Shown: one piece after another, positions 17,493-28,349 of the stretch
How positions within the stretch are numbered: the first letter of the stretch is position 1
How the letters are laid out: every line of letters starts with the position of its first letter
Assembly: GCA_014872875.1 (NCBI GenBank)
Contig: WKFI01000012.1
Coordinates: 434,001-498,000, forward strand
Length of the DNA: 64,000 nt
Reading direction: 5' to 3'
From: Paracoccaceae bacterium
GTDB taxonomy: Bacteria > Pseudomonadota > Alphaproteobacteria > Rhodobacterales > Rhodobacteraceae
Notes under the pieces: model-generated
What the model was told of the DNA's origin: nothing
What the model saw: only the letters and a program-made list of their open reading frames with translations
Databases searched by the model: none
Program-made: the position numbers and the translations under genes

Positions 17493-18284
17493 TTACACCG
17501 CGACTGGAGCTGCTATATGTGGATCGGGATCATAGTTCAGAACCTCGAAATCCTCAAACCTGAAATCGAAAATCGACGCCACATCCCGGGTAATCCTCAA
17601 CTGCGGCAACGCCTTGGGACTCCGTGCCAGCTGAGTCTTCACCTGCTCCATGTGGTTCGAATAGATATGCGCATCACCGATCGTATGCACGAAATCACCC
17701 GGCTCGTACCCCGTCACGTGTGCCAACATCAGTAACAACAGCGCATAGGAAGCAATGTTGAACGGCACCCCCAGGAACATGTCCGCCGAACGCTGATACA
17801 ATTGCAGATGCAACCGCCCGTTCAGCACCCGCACCTGCCAGAGCGTATGGCAGGGTGGCAAAGCCATGTCCGGCACGTCACCGGGGTTCCAGGCAGACAC
17901 GATCAGTCTACGGCTGTCGGGGGTTTTGCGAATGTTCTCGATCAAGTCCGCGATCTGGTCCACCTCTCCGTGGGCACAGGGAAAATGCCGCCATTGATGC
18001 CCGTAGACCGGCCCCAGATCGCCATTTTTGTCGGCCCATTCATCCCAGATCGACACACCATTGTCCTGCAGATAGCGGATATTGGTGTCACCGGACAGGA
18101 ACCACAGCAGTTCGTGTATGATCGAGCGAAGATGCAGCTTCTTCGTCGTGACCAGGGGAAATCCGTCGGCCATCGGATACCGGCTTTGCAGTCCGAAGGT
18201 CGAAACCGTACCGGTTCCGGTGCGGTCCGAAGACACCTCCCCTTGCTCAAGAACAGTTTTCAACGCGTCATGATATTGGCGCAT
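17493..18284 (-). CDS. thyA: thymidylate synthase
   Basis: 263 residues. Folate and dUMP binding segments are clear: [22 protein letters not shown], and the catalytic cysteine in ALPPCHTLW. The conserved [20 protein letters not shown] and the C-terminal IAAPVAV, which closes the active site, are intact. The enzyme methylates dUMP to dTMP with methylene-tetrahydrofolate. [13 protein letters not shown] differs slightly from the usual CHxxFQF wording but keeps the nucleophile. Operon with folA. Confidence 0.97.
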   Translation of the reverse strand: MRQYHDALKTVLEQGEVSSDRTGTGTVSTFGLQSRYPMADGFPLVTTKKLHLRSIIHELLWFLSGDTNIRYLQDNGVSIWDEWADKNGDLGPVYGHQWRHFPCAHGEVDQIADLIENIRKTPDSRRLIVSAWNPGDVPDMALPPCHTLWQVRVLNGRLHLQLYQRSADMFLGVPFNIASYALLLLMLAHVTGYEPGDFVHTIGDAHIYSNHMEQVKTQLARSPKALPQLRITRDVASIFDFRFEDFEVLNYDPDPHIAAPVAV

Positions 18285-18579
18285 GTTCCTCTCCCGGATC
18301 GTGCCTGTCAGGTCCCTGTCTGCCGTCCGTGCTGGCTGGCTCCGCGCCCTTCGACATTACGCAAATCGCCCGAACGCCACGTCAGCAAGACAAAACAACA
18401 TGAATCAGGTCTATCCAAATCCGGTAGGACATCCAAGCCCAACCGCTAGATACAGTATGGCAAATCGGCCAGACCACGTGAGCAATCTTGCTCAACCCGT
18501 GTGTTTTCATTGACTTTTCCCGAACCGCGTCGGAGAGTCGCAAAAAACTCATGCCAAAAACGAGCAGAGGCAGGCAGTC

Positions 18580-19653
18580 ATGAAGAAACATATCGTTGCC
18601 CTTGCAGCGGGCATTGCGCTGTCCGCGTGCGGTGGTGGTAACCCCTTTGTTGCAGATGATGGAACCGGCGGCGACCCGGGGACCGGGACCGGTGGTGACA
18701 CGGGAACCCCGATAGACAGTGATCGGACTGTTCCGCCGGGAACTCAGGATCCGACGCCGAACCTCTCGATCTTTCGCAGCGAACCCACCAGCACAGTCGC
18801 TGGCAGGGAAGGCAACGGATTTGCCACCAATATCGCCTACGACCCCACCACTGACGAATTTTCGGTCGATAATCTGGGGTTTGACGGGGACAACACCTAC
18901 ACCCGCGTGAACACGCCTCAGATCATTCAAACGATCGGCCACTACGCGATGTACGAGGCCGCAAGTCAGTTGCCGGATACTGCCACCGGGACCCCGGTCA
19001 ACCAGCTGACACACCGCGCGATCTATGGCGTCAGCCGCGCCCCTGGTGAAGAAGGCCGCACCAAGTTCGCCATCGTGCGTACCGGCGCCTATGTCGAATA
19101 TGGGTTCGGTGGTTTCATTTACCAACGCGAAGGTGGCGTCACCCTGCCCACGACCGGCCAAGCCACCTACAAGGGCACATCAGCAGGTCTGCGAGATTAT
19201 AATGGAACCGGCGGGTTGGAATACACCACCGGAGACATTCAGATCGATATCGACTTTGACGATTTCAACGATGTGACCGGAACGCGCGGCGATGCGGTGA
19301 AAGGCAAAGTGACCAACCGCAAGATCTTTGACCTGGCGGGCAATGAGATCACAAAAACGGTTCTGGATCGCATCAACGCGGATCTGAGCACGTCACTCAC
19401 CGCGATACCGACCGCAAATTTCGTCATCGGCCCTGGCGTGATGGACGACAATGGTGAAATTCTGGGCGAAATCAACAGCTTCTACGCGGATTCCAACGGG
19501 CAGTCGCAAGTTTTCGAGGAAGGAAACTACTACGCCGTCATGGCGGGAGATGATGCAGATGAGATCGTCGGGGTCTTCGTGCTCGAAACCTCCCGCGATC
19601 CGGTCGCATCCAATGTCCGGGACACCAGCGGCTTCATTGTTTATCGCGACTAA
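18580..19653 (+). CDS. lipoprotein with TbpB-like C-terminal barrel, probable Slam substrate
   Basis: 357 residues. The signal has a lipobox LSAC with the acylated Cys17, followed by a Gly/Thr/Asp-rich linker (about residues 18-50), as in proteins tethered at a distance from the membrane. The body is beta-rich. The end (FEEGNYYAVMAGDDADEIVG followed by VFVLE) resembles the closing strands of the transferrin-binding-protein-like barrel (TbpB_B_D), where similar GPNAEELGG-type turns occur. It is immediately followed, 11 bases later, by a Slam-like exporter, so surface display is likely. Ligand unknown; haem, metal carriers or host-free nutrients are possible. Confidence 0.75.
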   Translation: MKKHIVALAAGIALSACGGGNPFVADDGTGGDPGTGTGGDTGTPIDSDRTVPPGTQDPTPNLSIFRSEPTSTVAGREGNGFATNIAYDPTTDEFSVDNLGFDGDNTYTRVNTPQIIQTIGHYAMYEAASQLPDTATGTPVNQLTHRAIYGVSRAPGEEGRTKFAIVRTGAYVEYGFGGFIYQREGGVTLPTTGQATYKGTSAGLRDYNGTGGLEYTTGDIQIDIDFDDFNDVTGTRGDAVKGKVTNRKIFDLAGNEITKTVLDRINADLSTSLTAIPTANFVIGPGVMDDNGEILGEINSFYADSNGQSQVFEEGNYYAVMAGDDADEIVGVFVLETSRDPVASNVRDTSGFIVYRD

Positions 19654-19664
19654 GGGCTGACCGG

Positions 19665-21038
19665 ATGCTTCGCGCAGTTGCAAAACTGACCGGAGCCGTC
19701 ACACTTTGCCTTGTCGTCGGGCTGTCCGCATTAGCCGAAGAAAAAAAGGTTACGCTGTCTCCCGATGAACTGCGCGAAGCGGCGGCCTTGGCCTTGCGCG
19801 CGGGCGATGCCCCGCGGGCTTACGCGTTTTCCGAAGCCCTTCTGCAACGGGACGAAACCGATCGGACCGCGCTGTTGATCCATTCCCGGTCCGCGCGGGA
19901 TCTGGGGAGATATCACGTGGCCAAGGCCTCGGCCAGATCGGCCTGGAAACTGGCCGAGACCGATGAGCAAAAGTTTTCGAGCTCGATGGTCATGGCACAG
20001 GCACTGTCTTCAGATGGCAAGCGAACTTATGCCCAGCTCTGGCTGCGCCGCGCTGCGCATCACGCCCCGAACGAACAGATGAGCCAGATCGCTGCGCGTG
20101 ACTTCCGCTATGTTCGAGCCCGCAACCCGTGGCTCACTCAACTGAACTTTTCGGTCACACCGGATTCCAACATCAACAACGGTTCTGCGGAACGCTCTTC
20201 GTTCCTTTACCGCGGTCCTTGGGTTCGGGAAACTGTCCACAGCGGGACGGCCCGCCCGTTGTCGGGTGTCGAGTATTCGCTGGGCGTGAATACCCGCTAC
20301 AGATTTGCCGAAACCGGTACGCGCGCCCACGATCTTACCTTTTACGGGCAATACCGTACGTACACATTGTCCTCCGAAGCCAAAGCGCAGGCCCCATCCG
20401 CCACAGGCAGCGACTTTGCATTCGGCGAATACATGTTGGGTTATGCACACAAGGGTATCAATCTGGACAGACGCGGAGAGTACCGGTTGTCGGGAAGAGT
20501 TGGCCAAAACTGGTACGGCGGCGATGAATACTCACGCTTCTTCAGGCTGAGCGGAGGCCAGTTCTTTCGCTTGAAAGAAGGGCGAAGTGTGAGAGTCCGC
20601 GTGTCCGGCGAACGGCTTTTTGGTGTTACACGCAGCGACGCTGATACAGTTCGTACCGATTTTTCCTACTCTTTCCCTCTGCCGACAGGCGCTGCGGTTT
20701 GGACAAATCTGACTCTGGCAAAAAGCGATTCCACGGTAGAGATCGACGATTATCAGGCGGTTGGGCTGCAAGCCCAGGTGGAATTGGCCAAACCGGTTTT
20801 TGGAGCCACGGCTCTGATCGGACTGTCTGCCCAGGACAAGCGCTACGACGCTTCCGTCTTTGGGCCGCCACGACAAGAAGAAACCGTTGCAGCATCATTT
20901 ACCCTGATTTTTCGGCAGATCGACTATTACGGCTTCAATCCGACAATGCGGATTTCCGGCTCGAATACAGATAGCAACATCAACCGCTACAAGGCAAAAC
21001 GCTTTGGTGTAAATTTCGGTATTCAGTCGGCCTTCTGA
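19665..21038 (+). CDS. Slam-family (DUF560) outer-membrane surface-lipoprotein exporter
   Basis: 457 residues with a signal peptide (VTLCLVVGLSALAEE). Residues about 30-155 form helical TPR-like repeats (LREAAALALRAGDAPRAYAF, LLIHSRSARDLGRYHVAKAS). From about residue 160, NFSVTPDSNINNGS marks the start of the DUF560 beta-barrel, with alternating strands to the end. The last residue is Phe (GIQSAF), the outer-membrane insertion signal read by BamA. Slam proteins move lipoproteins across the outer membrane of neisserial and gammaproteobacterial cells. The adjacent lipoprotein gene is the probable cargo. Confidence 0.8.
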   Translation: MLRAVAKLTGAVTLCLVVGLSALAEEKKVTLSPDELREAAALALRAGDAPRAYAFSEALLQRDETDRTALLIHSRSARDLGRYHVAKASARSAWKLAETDEQKFSSSMVMAQALSSDGKRTYAQLWLRRAAHHAPNEQMSQIAARDFRYVRARNPWLTQLNFSVTPDSNINNGSAERSSFLYRGPWVRETVHSGTARPLSGVEYSLGVNTRYRFAETGTRAHDLTFYGQYRTYTLSSEAKAQAPSATGSDFAFGEYMLGYAHKGINLDRRGEYRLSGRVGQNWYGGDEYSRFFRLSGGQFFRLKEGRSVRVRVSGERLFGVTRSDADTVRTDFSYSFPLPTGAAVWTNLTLAKSDSTVEIDDYQAVGLQAQVELAKPVFGATALIGLSAQDKRYDASVFGPPRQEETVAASFTLIFRQIDYYGFNPTMRISGSNTDSNINRYKAKRFGVNFGIQSAF

Positions 21039-21107
21039 AGGTCCGGCTCGACATTCCTGATCCCGGCGCTACCCTGCCCGGGGGAAAAGACAATCAGGGA
21101 TACCACA

Positions 21108-21536
21108 ATGGCTTTGACTTATCTGCACACGATGGTGCGTGTGAAGGATCTGGAGAAATCCATGGCCTTCTACGAATTGCTGGGGCTCAAGGAAACACGA
21201 CGTTATGAGAATGATCAGGGTCGGTTCAGCTTGATTTTCATGGCGCCTCCCGGGCAAGAAGATGCGCCGATCGAACTGACCTACAACTGGGACGGCGATG
21301 ACGGATTGCCCAGCGACAGCCGCCACTTCGGGCATCTGGCTTATGGTGTGGACAATATCTACGAAGCGTGCGCCAAGCTGCAGGAGGCCGGTGTGACGAT
21401 CAATCGCCCGCCACGGGACGGGCGCATGGCCTTTGTGCGGTCGCCAGACAATATCTCGGTCGAGTTGCTGCAGAACGGTGACGCGCTGGAGCCGCAGGAA
21501 CCCTGGGCCAGCATGGAGAGCACCGGGCACTGGTGA
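21108..21536 (+). CDS. gloA: lactoylglutathione lyase (glyoxalase I)
   Basis: 142 residues of the VOC fold. The four metal ligands are in place: His7 (YLHTMVRVKD), Glu56 (PIELTYNW), His76 (HFGHLAYGVD) and Glu119 (ISVELLQ). It converts the methylglyoxal-glutathione adduct to S-lactoylglutathione in the cytosol. The short form without long loop insertions fits the nickel/cobalt-type bacterial enzyme. It stands 70 bases after the Slam gene, probably as a separate unit. Confidence 0.93.
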   Translation: MALTYLHTMVRVKDLEKSMAFYELLGLKETRRYENDQGRFSLIFMAPPGQEDAPIELTYNWDGDDGLPSDSRHFGHLAYGVDNIYEACAKLQEAGVTINRPPRDGRMAFVRSPDNISVELLQNGDALEPQEPWASMESTGHW

Positions 21537-21908
21537 GCCAAAGTGTTTGCGCCCGTTACGAATTGACAATGCGAGTTTGGAAACGGCCTGGGCAGTCCTG
21601 AACGGGGCTGTCCAAGCTTTTCGAACGGGACCCAACGTCCCGAGGGCCGCCAATACGGGGACAGCAGGCACGCCCTGCAATTCAGGTACAGTTTGTGCAA
21701 ACCACCTGCACAGCTTCATTTGAGATGATAGGCTGGGGTCAAAACGCGGTCACTTCTGCAACCGGGATCCGAACTTTAATCAGACGCTTGTCGCCTGTTT
21801 CGGATCATTGACTGGATTCTGCCCTTTTTTGATGGGTCTGATCCTGGACTTGGGCCGGACAATTCGCGGGAGGCCCATCCAAGTGTTCATAGGCTCGGCA
21901 GACCGAAT
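21537..21908. other. 372-base convergent intergenic region
   Basis: Gap between gloA (+) and the MarR-type regulator (-). It contains a short GGGAC-N5-GTCCC inverted repeat near 21627 but no T-run after it, and no reading frame with coding character. No RNA gene or repeat was recognised. Confidence 0.5.
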
Positions 21909-22406
21909 TCAGTAGATGTACCGAATCTGATCCGTCCAATATCTTTCGACCCGTTTCAAGGCGCCGGTGATGTCCTCGATACCGTCATGGGTGATGACAC
22001 CCTTGCTCACCAGCCCTTCGGCATGGCGCGCAAACAGCTCCGTCACCACATCGCGGATGTCGCGGCCTTTCTGGGTCAAACGTACACGCACCGAGCGGCG
22101 GTCGATCTCGCACCGCTGGTGATGCATATAGCCCATTTCGACCAGCTTCTTCAGGTTATAGCTGACATTGCTGCCCTGATAGTAACCGCGGCTTTTCAGT
22201 TCGCCGGCGGTGACTTCGTTATCGCCGATATTGAACAACAATAACGCCTGCACAGCATTGATTTCCAACACGCCAACGCGTTCGAATTCATCCTTGATCA
22301 CATCCAGAAGCAGCCGGTGCAGGCGTTCCACCAGCGCCAGCGCCTCCAGATAGCCGGACATGAAGTCTTTCTCCTTCATCCGGCCGATTGGCATTTCCAT
22401 ACTCAT
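21909..22406 (-). CDS. MarR-family (LdtR-like) transcriptional regulator
   Basis: 165 residues. A winged helix-turn-helix spans about residues 45-120: VLEINAVQALLLFNIGDNEV, LKSRGYYQGSNVSYNLKKLV, and the wing CEIDRRSVRVRLTQKG. The overall pattern resembles the alphaproteobacterial LdtR/RosR group, which controls cell-envelope genes; that closer assignment is from memory only. GGAGAAAG precedes the ATG. It stands alone downstream of sdhE on the same strand. Confidence 0.85.
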   Translation of the reverse strand: MSMEMPIGRMKEKDFMSGYLEALALVERLHRLLLDVIKDEFERVGVLEINAVQALLLFNIGDNEVTAGELKSRGYYQGSNVSYNLKKLVEMGYMHHQRCEIDRRSVRVRLTQKGRDIRDVVTELFARHAEGLVSKGVITHDGIEDITGALKRVERYWTDQIRYIY

Positions 22407-22481
22407 GTCTTTCTCCGACTCGAAACTTCCGAGCTTGAGAGTGACGAAAAATGCCGAATAATCGGTTAAACCGATTTTTCG

Positions 22482-22735
22482 CTATTTTTGAAAGGTTTGC
22501 GAGATATCCTGAATCAAGTTCTCGAAAGGTTCCGGTGCGGGCACCTGGCCCGTCACCCATTGATACAGATCCTGATCATTTTCGTGCAGCAGCGCATCAT
22601 ACAGATCGAGCTCCTGCACGCTCATGCCCGCCAGCGTGCGTTCGGCATAGGCGCTCAGGATGATGTCCATTTCCTTGATTCCGCGGCGCATGGATCGCAT
22701 CTGCAGCCGTTTGATCCGGTTTTCCGGTGTCTCGT

Positions 22736-22739
<4 letters not shown>
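22482..22739 (-). CDS. sdhE: succinate dehydrogenase assembly factor 2 (FAD assembly)
   Basis: 85 residues, typical length of the family. The FAD-attachment motif RRGIKEMD (the RGxxE signature) is intact, followed by LMCDLYD-like LDLYDALLHENDQDLYQWV. SdhE helps insert covalent FAD into succinate dehydrogenase and fumarate reductase flavoproteins in the cytosol. Its first 4 bases overlap the end of the XRE regulator, so the two are translationally coupled. Confidence 0.94.
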
Positions 22740-24443
<1,704 letters not shown>

Positions 24444-24455
24444 GAAGGAACCAGT

Positions 24456-24872
24456 ATGAGCGCCGAACTGCCGGATTACTACTTCCGCGTCCGCGAAAAC
24501 GGCGCTTTCGTGTTCCGCGTGGACACCGAAAACCGGCAGCGCCGAATCGAGATGGACCAGATCGCGGTCGTCAACATTCGCAATGGCGAAATCAAACCGC
24601 ATGGCGACCGCAAACTTTCAGCGCAGGATCTCAAGGAAATCAAAGCCTGGATGACCCAGCGCGCTGCGATCCTTGCCGAGCGTGACATAGACGACATTCA
24701 CCGGGCTGTGGACTACTTGAACCTGACCACGCAATGGGCACAGTCCAAGGCAAGCGACGACCAACTGGAGCAAGTTACCGATGCGTTGCTTTTGGCCATG
24801 CACGACCTCCGCTCAGTCCTGGTGCGAAAAAAGGCGGACCGGTTGATCGGGAAACCCGGGCGCGATGGGTAA
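24456..24872 (+). CDS. conserved hypothetical protein
   Basis: 138 residues, 12 bases after the aminotransferase gene, so probably in its operon. There is no signal or membrane helix. The N-terminal half (YYFRVRENGAFVFRVDTENR) looks like a small beta-sheet domain and the C-terminal half is helical (DDQLEQVTDALLLAMHDLRS). I do not recognise a family with known function; its even charge and length are typical of small cytosolic roseobacter core proteins. Confidence 0.75.
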   Translation: MSAELPDYYFRVRENGAFVFRVDTENRQRRIEMDQIAVVNIRNGEIKPHGDRKLSAQDLKEIKAWMTQRAAILAERDIDDIHRAVDYLNLTTQWAQSKASDDQLEQVTDALLLAMHDLRSVLVRKKADRLIGKPGRDG

Positions 24873-24923
24873 ACCATTTGCCACAACGCTAGGACCGCTT
24901 TTTTCCACGGCCGAACACTTTGC

Positions 24924-25391
24924 ATGTACCGTCTGAAACCCGGAATCAAACGCGATCCGATCCGCCGCTGGGCACTGCCTGATCGGATTTTCTTCGGCTT
25001 TGGCGCCTGCGCCATATTGGCCGGCGTCTATCTGCGACGAGCACCTTTGCCGGGCTTTTATGCCGAACGGATTATCCCGGGCGACGGCTTTGCCGGTAGC
25101 CATGTCTATGTGACGGATGGAGAGATGGCCTTCGATTTCCACGGCTACTCCCGCCGATCCCGCCTCCTGAACCACCACTGCACCGCTTGGGCTGGTGAAT
25201 ACGACAGGGGCTGGAGCCATCGGCTGGAACGGGTTACCTTCGATCTCCTGGACACCCAAGCTCTGAATGCCCACAAAATGCTCGGCCCCGACCAGTACTA
25301 CGGCGATCCGATCCCCCGCGCCCAGGCTTTTCTGGATCGCTTCGATCACCCGAAACACTACACGCGCGCAGCAGCTATCGCCTCGTCATAG
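24924..25391 (+). CDS. conserved hypothetical protein with one possible membrane segment
   Basis: 155 residues following the previous gene by 51 bases. One weakly hydrophobic stretch at about residues 22-38 (RIFFGFGACAILAGVYLRRA) may be a membrane anchor; the remainder is soluble and rich in His and Tyr (DFHGYSRRSRLLNHHCTAWA). The ribosome site is weak, which lowers confidence in the start. Not recognised. The stop is 156 bases from the convergent MATE gene, with hairpin repeat copy C in between. Confidence 0.65.
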   Translation: MYRLKPGIKRDPIRRWALPDRIFFGFGACAILAGVYLRRAPLPGFYAERIIPGDGFAGSHVYVTDGEMAFDFHGYSRRSRLLNHHCTAWAGEYDRGWSHRLERVTFDLLDTQALNAHKMLGPDQYYGDPIPRAQAFLDRFDHPKHYTRAAAIASS

Positions 25392-25477
25392 CCCTTTTTT
25401 CGTCCCAATAAACTCGGGGACACCTTTGCCTGCAAACAGGAGGCTGAGACGTCAAGCAGCGCCACTGGCGCTGCTGG

Positions 25478-25529
25478 GCCCAACGCTTCAAGGGCGCGAA
25501 AGCGCCTGCAGAAGCGGCGGGAGTGTGCC
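25478..25529. repeat. dispersed hairpin repeat, copy C
   Basis: GCCCAACG, then a hairpin (outer GCTTC/GAAGC, inner GGCGC-GAAA-GCGCC), then GGCGGGAGTG. It lies 18 bases beyond the stop of the minus-strand MATE gene, the same placement as copies A and B. Confidence 0.7.
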
Positions 25530-25547
25530 TGAACCAGACACGCTGGA

Positions 25548-26915
25548 TCACACCTTGCGTATGCCACGGGACCAGAAGCGCCACATCAGCAGGACCGAGG
25601 CACATCCTAGCCCCGCGACCAGCCCCAGCCAGACGCCAATCCCATCAAGCCCGTATCCGAACCCCAGAACATAGGAAACCGGGATGCCCAGAACCCAATA
25701 GCTCAAAACCGCAATGACCATCGGAACGGCGGAATCCTGAACGCCGCGCAACAGGCCCAGTGCAATGGCCTGCAAGCCATCGACCAACTGGAAAAGCGCT
25801 GCCATGACCAGAAGACCTACCCCGATGGACAGGATCTCGGGCCGCTGCGGCTCTTCAGGGTCCAGGAAAAACCCGATCAGCATTTCGGGCGCAGCAAGGA
25901 AAAGGGAAATTGCAAGAACGGACATGATCAGAGACATGGCGGTCACCACACGCGCGCCCCGGGCCATGTGATCCCGGTCCTTGCGGCCCAAAGCATTGCC
26001 AGCCCGGATAGTGGCGGCATTGGACAATCCCAGATGCACCATAAAGGTCAAACCGGCCAAGTTCACCGCGATACCATGCGCCGCCAAAGGAGCTGTCCCC
26101 AGCCAGCCCATCATCAGGGCCGAGGCCGCAAACAGGCTGGATTCGCTCAAATTGGTCAATCCGATGGGCGTGCCCAACCGGAAGACACGCGAAAACATTT
26201 CGGGATCCGGGCGCCAGAAATTCTTGAGCAGTTCGTGCTGCGGCAAAACTCTCAAGGCGTAGATCGTTATCGCCAACAGTGAAACCATCTGCGTCACGAT
26301 CGACGCAATGGCCGCACCTGCAACACCCAGTTCAGGAAACCCCCAATTACCAAAAATCAGGCCATAGTTCGCGAGCGCATTGACCCCGGCGGCCAAGATG
26401 GTGATCCAAAGAACAACCTGCGTCCGTTCCAACGCCGCCAGATAGGACTTCATTGTCATGACCAGAAGCGCTGGAAAAATTCCCCAGCCCGCAATCTTCA
26501 GATATTGCGATGCGACCTGCGACAGCGCCTCGGTCTGACCAAGCATCAACAGAACCGGTTTTGACCATAGCAGAAGTGGCATGACAACGATGCCATAGAT
26601 CAGCGACAGCCAAAGCCCCATCCGGGTGGCGCGGCGGATCTGACGTTCTTCCCCGGATCCAGCGGCTTCTGCCACAATCGGCATCACGGCAAAGGCAAAG
26701 CCGGACCCCAAAAGAAACAGGGAAAAGAAATAACTGCCCGCCAAGGTCACGGCAGCCAAGGCTTCGGCACCATACCAACCCAGCATCAGCGTGTCGGTCA
26801 TACCAATGGCAAACTGCGCCACGTGCCCGCCGATCAGAGGCAGACCCAAAATCGAAATGGCGCGGATGTGACCGCGCAAAGACATCGGGGCAACTGGCTG
26901 CGACAAACTGGACAT
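25548..26915 (-). CDS. MATE-family multidrug/cation efflux transporter
   Basis: 455 residues from the ATG at 26915 (a TTG two codons upstream is possible). There are about 12 hydrophobic helices in two homologous halves. NorM-like signatures include LPLIGGHVAQFAIGMTDTLM near the start, GAEALAAVTLAGSYF, and in the second half LGTAPLAAHGIAVNLAGLTF. Such pumps export cationic drugs or metabolites using a sodium or proton gradient across the inner membrane. Alone on its strand. Confidence 0.92.
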   Translation of the reverse strand: MSSLSQPVAPMSLRGHIRAISILGLPLIGGHVAQFAIGMTDTLMLGWYGAEALAAVTLAGSYFFSLFLLGSGFAFAVMPIVAEAAGSGEERQIRRATRMGLWLSLIYGIVVMPLLLWSKPVLLMLGQTEALSQVASQYLKIAGWGIFPALLVMTMKSYLAALERTQVVLWITILAAGVNALANYGLIFGNWGFPELGVAGAAIASIVTQMVSLLAITIYALRVLPQHELLKNFWRPDPEMFSRVFRLGTPIGLTNLSESSLFAASALMMGWLGTAPLAAHGIAVNLAGLTFMVHLGLSNAATIRAGNALGRKDRDHMARGARVVTAMSLIMSVLAISLFLAAPEMLIGFFLDPEEPQRPEILSIGVGLLVMAALFQLVDGLQAIALGLLRGVQDSAVPMVIAVLSYWVLGIPVSYVLGFGYGLDGIGVWLGLVAGLGCASVLLMWRFWSRGIRKV

Positions 26916-27051
26916 GCGCAAGGGTTAGGAGCTGCGACAGTCCGTGGCAAGGGGCGAAATCACGCTCGCCCCTGCCTTGATCAGGTTTTGACGCCCCGCC
27001 TCCGACGCGTGGGTTGCACCCTGCCCCGGATCACGCGGCGGACGGTCGGCA

Positions 27052-28125
27052 TCAGACCTTGCGGGTCTCGGGATGAAGGGCAGTACCCAAGATATGATCC
27101 GACCTGTGGATCACATGGTGAGCCTGTCCAACGATCAGCGGATCAGGCTGCTGAACGATCTCTTCATCCTTGCCGGGATAGTCCAGCGAAGCCAGAAAAT
27201 GCCGCATGCAGTTCAAACGGGCGCGTTTCTTGTCGTTCGACTTGATCACCGTCCAGGGCGCATCGGCGGTGTCGGTATAGAAGAACATGGCCTCCTTGGC
27301 CTCGGTGTAATCGTCCCATTTGCTCAGGCTGGCCTTGTCGATGGGCGACAGCTTCCACTGTTTCAGCGGGTCGGTTTCACGGGACTTGAAGCGGTTCAAC
27401 TGTTCTTCCTGCGTCACCGAGAACCAGTATTTGTAGAGACGAATGCCCGATCGCACCAACATCCGTTCCAGATCAGGTGTCTGGCGCATGAATTCAAGAT
27501 ATTCACCCGGTTCGCAAAACCCCATGACCCGTTCGACGCCGGCGCGGTTATACCACGACCGGTCATACAGGACGATCTCACCATCGGTCGGCAGGTGGTT
27601 GATGTAGCGCTGGAAATACCACTGCCCCCGTTCTTCGTCGGTGGGTTTGTTCAGCGCCACCACACGGGCATGGCGCGGATTCAGGTGTTCGGTAAAACGC
27701 TTGATGGTGCCGCCCTTGCCTGCTGCGTCGCGGCCTTCGAACAGCATGACGAATTTCTGCCCGGTCTCCAGCGCCCAATGCTGTACCTTCAGCAGCTCGG
27801 CCTGAAGCTGGGCCTTGTCCTTTTCATAAGTCCGCCGGGCCATCTTGCGCCGGTAAGGATAGCGCCCGGTTTCAAAGGCGCGGCGTGCCTGTTCGGCCAG
27901 GCTCAGGGTCGGCTTGGCGGCGCGCGCGGGTTTGGACTCAGGCTTTGCATCCTCCTGAGTTGCGGGAGCCTCGATCACCTCTGGCCCAGCTTCCACGGCG
28001 CCCTCGGCAACGGCTTCCACCGCAGGTTCGATTGTTGTGACCTCAGCGGTCTCCTCGGTCGTAACTGATACATCCGTCGCCCCGTTGACAAGGGTTTCTT
28101 CGGGGGTGGCGGTGGGCTTCGTCAT
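27052..28125 (-). CDS. ppk2: polyphosphate kinase 2
   Basis: 357 residues; the ATG at 28125 follows TTAAGGAG. The core (about residues 90-340) is a P-loop kinase: Walker A GRDAAGKGG, lid-region NPRHARVVAL and Walker B LYDRSWYNRAG, with QWYFQRYINHLP between. It is a one-domain, class I-type PPK2 that moves phosphate between polyphosphate and nucleoside diphosphates. Unusually, the first 80 residues are a low-complexity extension rich in Glu, Ala, Val and Thr (TTIEPAVEAVAEGAVEAG), not part of the kinase fold. Confidence 0.92.
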   Translation of the reverse strand: MTKPTATPEETLVNGATDVSVTTEETAEVTTIEPAVEAVAEGAVEAGPEVIEAPATQEDAKPESKPARAAKPTLSLAEQARRAFETGRYPYRRKMARRTYEKDKAQLQAELLKVQHWALETGQKFVMLFEGRDAAGKGGTIKRFTEHLNPRHARVVALNKPTDEERGQWYFQRYINHLPTDGEIVLYDRSWYNRAGVERVMGFCEPGEYLEFMRQTPDLERMLVRSGIRLYKYWFSVTQEEQLNRFKSRETDPLKQWKLSPIDKASLSKWDDYTEAKEAMFFYTDTADAPWTVIKSNDKKRARLNCMRHFLASLDYPGKDEEIVQQPDPLIVGQAHHVIHRSDHILGTALHPETRKV

Positions 28126-28349
28126 TGCAAACTCCTTAACTTTCGGGTGTTGCGGAGGAGCTAGCAAAATTCCGGAAACTCCGCCCTGATCTGCGTCAAG
28201 AAACTGTTACATGCGGGTGACTTTTTCTGACGCGACGACACGTGAGCCCGACGTTGCCAGATAGGCGGCAGAGCGCGACACTAACCGTACACAAGTTGCG
28301 CTCAGCCCGTGCGCCACCACATGCACAGTACCACCAGCGGGAGACAGGT

